Part shown: positions 15,006-19,056 of the stretch, piece by piece | Numbering within the stretch: position 1 is the stretch's first letter | Layout: each line of letters opens with the position of its first letter | Assembly: GCA_937969485.1 (NCBI GenBank) | Contig: CALBVQ010000234.1 | Location: 1 to 19,056 of the forward strand | From: an uncultured Saprospiraceae bacterium | GTDB lineage: Bacteria > Bacteroidota > Bacteroidia > Chitinophagales > Saprospiraceae | Direction: 5' to 3' | Length of the DNA: 19,056 nt | The notes under the pieces: model-generated | Told to the model about the DNA's origin: nothing | The model's input: the letters and a program-made list of their open reading frames with translations, nothing else | The model's database searches: none | Made by a program: the position numbers and the translations under genes

Positions 15006-15746
15006 CTATTCTACTACTGCTTCTTCTTGTAATTTAGCGATATCTCTAATCAACAATCTTTTACGATTAAAGGTAATCAAGTTCTTAGTACGTAATTCAT
15101 TCAGTACAGTTGTAACTGTCTGCCGTGAAGTAGCAGTCAGATTAGCAATTTCTTGATGAGTAATAAACTTACGTACAACGTGTTCGTACCCTACTCTGTC
15201 ACCTTTTTTATTTGTAAGGTCAACTAGGAATTCAACTATTCGAGTTCTACTATCTTTAAAGACTAGAGACTCAAGTCGCTGCTCCATGTCCAGAACTCTG
15301 TTCCCCATGATCTTCATCATTAATAAACTCAGTGAAGTATGGTCTTTAAATAAACCATTCATTTCTTCAACTGTCAACGCACAAACATTGGTATCCTCCA
15401 TGGCATATGCAAAATCCCGTCGATTTCCTTCTCCAATAAGTGCCAATTCTCCAAATACTTGACCTGGTTCGAGGATAGCTTTAGTTATCTCTTTTCCAGT
15501 CGAGTTATAAGAACCTATTTTGACTCGCCCTTCAGCTAAGAAATACACTTTGTCAGAGCTTTGCTCTGGCAAATAGACATAGTCTCCTTTCTTATAATTC
15601 GGAGCCTTAGATTTTTCCAATACACCCCCTAATTTTTTGGGACAAAGCATATTGGTGAGATCCACATTTTCCAGGTACCAAAATTTTTCTTCACCCATAG
15701 TTAGATTGATTTCGTTTCTTTCTATTACTCCTAAAGTCGCGTTCAT
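15006..15746 (-). CDS. Crp/Fnr-family transcriptional regulator
   Basis: A 246-residue regulator from the ATG at 15746 (the frame opens at 15794; an ATG at 15698 giving 230 residues is also plausible). The N-terminal cyclic-nucleotide-binding-type beta-barrel includes YKKGDYVYLPEQSSDKVYFLAEGRVKIG and FGELALIGEGNRRDFAYA. A dimerisation helix follows (RVLDMEQRLESLVFKDSRTRIVEFL), then a winged helix-turn-helix (THQEIANLTATSRQTVTTVLNELRTKNLI). The HTH matches the Crp/Fnr family. I see no cluster of cysteines for an Fnr-type iron-sulphur cluster, and the ligand is unknown. A palindrome (15795-15819) just upstream of the gene may be its operator. It is transcribed alone and ends at the bidirectional terminator. 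Confidence 0.9.
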   Translation of the reverse strand: MNATLGVIERNEINLTMGEEKFWYLENVDLTNMLCPKKLGGVLEKSKAPNYKKGDYVYLPEQSSDKVYFLAEGRVKIGSYNSTGKEITKAILEPGQVFGELALIGEGNRRDFAYAMEDTNVCALTVEEMNGLFKDHTSLSLLMMKIMGNRVLDMEQRLESLVFKDSRTRIVEFLVDLTNKKGDRVGYEHVVRKFITHQEIANLTATSRQTVTTVLNELRTKNLITFNRKRLLIRDIAKLQEEAVVE

Positions 15747-15794
15747 AATTAAATTTTTATATGAAGAGAGAAATCGTAAATAGTAAATATACAT

Positions 15795-15819
15795 TCCGTC
15801 TAATGAAACATTATACGGA
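15795..15819. promoter_or_regulatory. Inverted repeat upstream of the Crp/Fnr gene (candidate operator)
   Basis: Two 11-base arms, TCCGTCTAATG (15795-15805) and CATTATACGGA (15809-15819), pair at 10 of 11 positions around AAA. A -7-like TATATTTA lies at 15784-15791, so the palindrome would sit in the -10 to -40 region of that promoter. Crp-family dimers often bind such sites in their own promoters; autoregulation is an inference. As RNA it could also be a leader hairpin. Confidence 0.4.
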
Positions 15820-16010
15820 TCATAGTAGTAAGAGTATTATTTTAATGCATGAAAGTTGCCTAACCACCAAATTATCTAAAATTAATTTAAATAATTTCTA
15901 AAAATAGACTTCATTTGGCCTTAGTCTGTCGAACAAGTGCAACTAAGTTCAAGCAAACAAAACACAAATTTCTAATGGATTCACAACTTCTAAACATTGT
16001 TCATTATGAC

Positions 16011-16043
16011 AAAACAAAATTTACATCGCTTTGTTCAGCGATG
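16011..16043 (-). terminator. Rho-independent terminator of dnaX
   Basis: On the minus strand CATCGCT (16043-16037), a 6-base loop and AGCGATG (16030-16024) form a 7-bp GC-containing stem. It is followed by TAAATTTTGTTTT. It begins 26 bp after the dnaX stop. Confidence 0.75.
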
Positions 16044-16069
16044 ACTGTTTAGTGCATGATCTATATGAG

Positions 16070-18145
16070 TTAATGATCTGGATGTAAATCAAGGTCTTTC
16101 TGCAGATCTTTAAGAAGTGGGTTTTTCTCAAGAAGGAGAATATATTTCTCTCGATCATTTAAGGTTACTTTGAGTTTTGGCGCAGAGTAATCAGGAAAGA
16201 GATCTGCGTTAATAAGTACCGGAATTGCAAGATCAGGTCGACCGAATTCTTCTCTTAACAACTCGAGCATTTTATCTTGCTGAGCAACAGATTCCTGCGC
16301 AATCACCGAAGGGACATAAAGAACGAGTTTTTCTTCGTCCAGTGCAATTTTTACAATCCCTAGTACTTGTTTAATGCTGTTTGAACTATGCCCATCCGAA
16401 TATTGATCAATCACCTTTTGAGCATCACTGATCGAAAGTTCCTTGGCGTTTTCAGTCCTATTAAGTTCTTCTTCTCTTACAACTTCTTCTGCATTGCTAA
16501 ATGCATTCACTGAGACTGAAGGAATTGAAAAGCCAATGTTTGAAATAGCAGTAGGATTTTTTACCAAGTCCACTTGAGACTTTATATCCTGTGGTGGCTT
16601 AGTCACTTTTTCCTTGTATTGGTCAGGAACATCAATCTTACTCTCTGGCATTTTTATCTCCTTACTACTTGGATCAACGGCGAGCGTTTGTTGTTCAAGA
16701 TTGTCTGCGGTATTGTCGAGCTCTACTTCCTTTTGTGGGTGGGAGCCCAAAGTTTTCCCCTCACCACCCTCAGCTTTTACTGACTCGATACTTGATTCCG
16801 AGTCTGTCATTTCTGTAGAGGTAACTTCCAAAAGCACTGCGGTATTACTACTAGAAGTATTCTCTACATGAGAAACTGATGGCAAGTTATCTAGCTTAAA
16901 AGAAGGAGAAGAAGGATGCATCTGTGGTTCTGAAGTCTCTTGCTTTAAACTGGAGTGCTTCTTATCACGACTATCAGCTGAGTTTTTACTCTCTACTATA
17001 CCGTTCGCAACTTCAGTTTTTTTTTCCACAGAAAGATCTGCAGATTCAATGAATCTTGGAGCATAAGACATCTTGCTCAGAGTCACTTCAACATGAAGCC
17101 TTTTGTTTCTGGCAGTGGGATACTTCACATCACATTCATTAATGAGATTCAAATATGTCATCAATACATTCTTAGGAATTGATCCTACTTGGTTTTTATA
17201 GCGAGCTAGCAAGGTTTCTCCAACATCCAATAGTGCATTAGTTTCTGGAAAGCTTAACATAAGAAGGTTACGTAAATGCTCACTTATACCATAGATGAAC
17301 TGTTCACCATCGAATCCCTTATGAATTACGTCATCATATTGCAGTAAAACCTTCGCCAGATTACCGACAAGTAAATTATCTATGATCGTAAAATAGTAAT
17401 CATAATCAAGAATATTAAGATTTTCTACGACATCCTTATATGTGATATGTTCACCTGACGCACTAGCAATCCTATCAAAAATAGAAAGCGCATCCCTCAT
17501 TGCACCATCAGCTTTCTGCCCAATAATATGCAGGGCTTCTTTATCAGCCGTTTTACTTTCTTGTTCAAGAATAAACTCCAACTGAGGCACTATATCAGAA
17601 GCCTGTATTCTTTTGAAATCATAAATTTGGCACCTTGATAGTATTGTAGGAAGTATCTTATGTTTCTCGGTAGTTGCCATAATGAATATGACATTGGGAG
17701 GTGGCTCTTCTAAGGTTTTTAGGAATGCGTTAAAAGCGGCTTGAGATAACATATGTACCTCATCAATAATGAAGGTTTTGTATTTACCGTTCTGAGGTTG
17801 TATTCTAACCTGCTCGATGAGCGAACGAATGTTTTCGACGCTATTATTAGATGCAGCATCCAACTCAATGATATTGAACGAGGCATATTCCTCAAATGCC
17901 TTGCAGGAATCACAGTTATTGCAGGGTGTATGCTTTTCAACCGGAGTATCGCAGTTCATTACTTTTGCAAGAATTCTAGCACAGGTTGTCTTACCCACTC
18001 CTCTTGGTCCACAGAATAGATATGCATGTGCAATCTGCTGAGATTGAAGAGCTTTTTTCAGAGTATCACTAACATGTCCTTGTCCAACAACTTCGTCAAA
18101 AGTCTTGGGTCTGTATTTTCTAGCAGAAACGACAAAATTACTCAT
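16070..18145 (-). CDS. dnaX: DNA polymerase III subunit gamma/tau
   Basis: The clamp-loader ATPase subunit of the replicative polymerase. Starting at the ATG at 18145 (MSNFVVSARKYRPKTFDEVVGQ) it has 691 residues; an upstream ATG at 18160 is less likely because the promoter implies a start of transcription near 18163. In numbering from 18160: Walker A GPRGVGKTT (51-59), zinc-binding cysteines C70, C80, C83 and C86, Walker B DEVHML (133-138), sensor 1 MATTEK and the Arg finger SRC (175-177). Clamp-loader domain III ends near residue 368. Then comes a ~230-residue acidic, serine-rich linker and a C-terminal tau domain (SISDAQKVIDQY to the end). An A9 tract at codons 379-382 lies just after domain III. 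It has its own promoter and terminator and stands beside the rRNA operon. Confidence 0.95.
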   Translation of the reverse strand: MSNFVVSARKYRPKTFDEVVGQGHVSDTLKKALQSQQIAHAYLFCGPRGVGKTTCARILAKVMNCDTPVEKHTPCNNCDSCKAFEEYASFNIIELDAASNNSVENIRSLIEQVRIQPQNGKYKTFIIDEVHMLSQAAFNAFLKTLEEPPPNVIFIMATTEKHKILPTILSRCQIYDFKRIQASDIVPQLEFILEQESKTADKEALHIIGQKADGAMRDALSIFDRIASASGEHITYKDVVENLNILDYDYYFTIIDNLLVGNLAKVLLQYDDVIHKGFDGEQFIYGISEHLRNLLMLSFPETNALLDVGETLLARYKNQVGSIPKNVLMTYLNLINECDVKYPTARNKRLHVEVTLSKMSYAPRFIESADLSVEKKTEVANGIVESKNSADSRDKKHSSLKQETSEPQMHPSSPSFKLDNLPSVSHVENTSSSNTAVLLEVTSTEMTDSESSIESVKAEGGEGKTLGSHPQKEVELDNTADNLEQQTLAVDPSSKEIKMPESKIDVPDQYKEKVTKPPQDIKSQVDLVKNPTAISNIGFSIPSVSVNAFSNAEEVVREEELNRTENAKELSISDAQKVIDQYSDGHSSNSIKQVLGIVKIALDEEKLVLYVPSVIAQESVAQQDKMLELLREEFGRPDLAIPVLINADLFPDYSAPKLKVTLNDREKYILLLEKNPLLKDLQKDLDLHPDH
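17017..17025 (-). promoter_or_regulatory. A9 slippery tract in dnaX, possible gamma-subunit switch
   Basis: The minus strand reads GTGG followed by nine A and CTGA, decoded as V-E-K-K-T at codons 378-382. A -1 shift (or one extra A) gives AAC then TGA, a stop immediately after. Skipping one A gives CTG AAG TTG CGA ACG GTA then TAG. Either slip would end the protein right after the clamp-loader domain III, yielding a gamma-like ~380-residue form. Comparable A-runs drive this in Escherichia coli (ribosomal) and Thermus (transcriptional). Confidence 0.5.
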
Positions 18146-18168
18146 ACGGCAAAAATTCAAAGGAAGCT

Positions 18169-18202
18169 CAAATGTACATTATTTACTAGACAGCAAACCA
18201 AA
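18169..18202 (-). promoter_or_regulatory. Bacteroidota-type promoter of dnaX
   Basis: The minus strand has TACATTTG (18176-18169), an exact TAnnTTTG -7 box. Upstream TTTG copies lie at 18197-18194 (17-base spacer) and 18202-18199 (22-base spacer). Both spacings are within the usual range. Transcription would start near 18163, giving a leader of about 18 bases to the ATG at 18145. Confidence 0.6.
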
Positions 18203-18387
18203 AATTAAGTAGTACTTTGAAAATGACCAAAGCAATTACCTACCTTCAAAGATTTAACATAACGGCAGTAAACTAGAGACTGGCGTAGGATACAATATCA
18301 GGGACAAAGAAGTAAGATCAATTAAGAACAAGACGAACAAAGTTCAAATTCAAAGAGATGTTTAAGATATGAGGCTAGTAGAAATGG

Positions 18388-18421
18388 TAAGAGCCCTACA
18401 TAATTAAATGCAGAGCTCTTA
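18388..18421 (-). terminator. Terminator of the rRNA operon
   Basis: A 14-position stem with two mismatches, TAAGAGCCCTACAT (18388-18401) and ATGCAGAGCTCTTA (18408-18421), closes the loop AATTAA. It lies just beyond the 3' end of the 5S gene. The following minus-strand sequence is T-rich but has no long T-run. Confidence 0.6.
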
Positions 18422-18426
18422 TAAAA

Positions 18427-18537
18427 AAGGCGGCGACCTACTCTCCCAGATGTTACTCAAGTACCATCGGCGCTGAAAGGCTTAACTTCTCTGTTCGGAA
18501 TGGTAAGAGGTGGAACCCTTTCGCTATAACCACCTAA
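18427..18537 (-). rRNA. rrf: 5S ribosomal RNA
   Basis: The minus strand carries the conserved 5S features: GGTGGTTATAGCG at the 5' end, the loop CCGAACAGAGAAGTTAAGCC, CAGCGCCGATGGTACT, and GGGAGAGTAGGTCGCCGCC pairing back to the 5' end. About 111 nucleotides; ends are approximate by a base or two. It follows the 23S gene after a ~115-bp spacer, which contains a small hairpin CGAGG-AAA-CCTCG (18545-18557). Confidence 0.95.
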
Positions 18538-18654
18538 ATCTTTTCGAGGAAACCTCGTATTTCTTTAGATAAAAATATCAAAATATGTTGTTAAAAACAA
18601 AAACAGGTGGAAAGAAGTAAAACTTAAATATTATTGGATAAATAAAATTAAAAA

Positions 18655-19056
<402 letters not shown>

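Noticed and set aside
14908..15156. Open frame spanning the terminator and the Crp/Fnr 3' end
   Set aside because: Crosses a strong terminator and is antisense to the helix-turn-helix; not credible as a gene.
16614..16871. Open frame opposite the dnaX linker
   Set aside because: Antisense to a low-complexity Ser/Glu-rich linker, which readily produces open frames; no family resemblance.

Overview
This window comes from an AT-rich chromosome of the phylum Bacteroidota, probably a marine or environmental Cytophagales/Flavobacteriia-type lineage. The assignment rests on gene content: a fused E1 alpha/beta 2-oxoacid dehydrogenase, a DUF5606 protein, a DUF4382 lipoprotein, an inner-membrane protein with an outer-membrane-barrel-like tail, and TTG/TAnnTTTG-type promoter matches with little Shine-Dalgarno signal. 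It looks like ordinary chromosome with one more unusual locus. I see no phage genes, no transposase, no CRISPR array and no tRNA.

Layout. 193-663 (+) is a GNAT acetyltransferase that overlaps tail-to-tail with a minus-strand cluster read 5482->655: an AhpD/CMD-family protein, a large polytopic DUF6311-like membrane protein and a UvrD/PcrA-type helicase. 5483-6255 is gene-poor and holds dispersed repeats and a terminator. 6256-9879 (-) is an ECF-sigma locus: sigma factor, then an inner-membrane/periplasmic protein with a barrel-like C-terminus (candidate anti-sigma/sensor), then a lipoprotein with a DUF4382 domain and four cysteine-bracketed repeats. 9880-10357 carries the ECF promoter and a 161-bp MITE-like element. 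10358-11179 (-) is a membrane-anchored alpha/beta hydrolase. 11252-13667 (-) is a two-gene unit, fused E1 dehydrogenase then DUF5606. 13948-14856 (+) is a lipoprotein gene, separated by a bidirectional terminator from a Crp/Fnr regulator at 15006-15746 (-). 16070-18145 (-) is dnaX, with its own promoter and terminator. The right edge (18427-19056, -) holds the 3' end of a 23S rRNA gene and the 5S rRNA gene of an rRNA operon.

Most interesting features. (1) The ECF locus has two near-identical ECF-type promoters (TTGCAACC, 16-17 bp, CGTATA), one before the sigma gene and one before the repeat lipoprotein. This suggests an autoregulated envelope circuit whose output is the Cys-paired repeat lipoprotein. 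(2) dnaX has an A9 run exactly where the conserved gamma part ends, and both alternative frames stop within one to seven codons, a layout expected for slippage-made gamma subunit. (3) Several dispersed palindromic repeats (the TAATACCAATTC family and the AACCCGAATTAT family) lie between genes.
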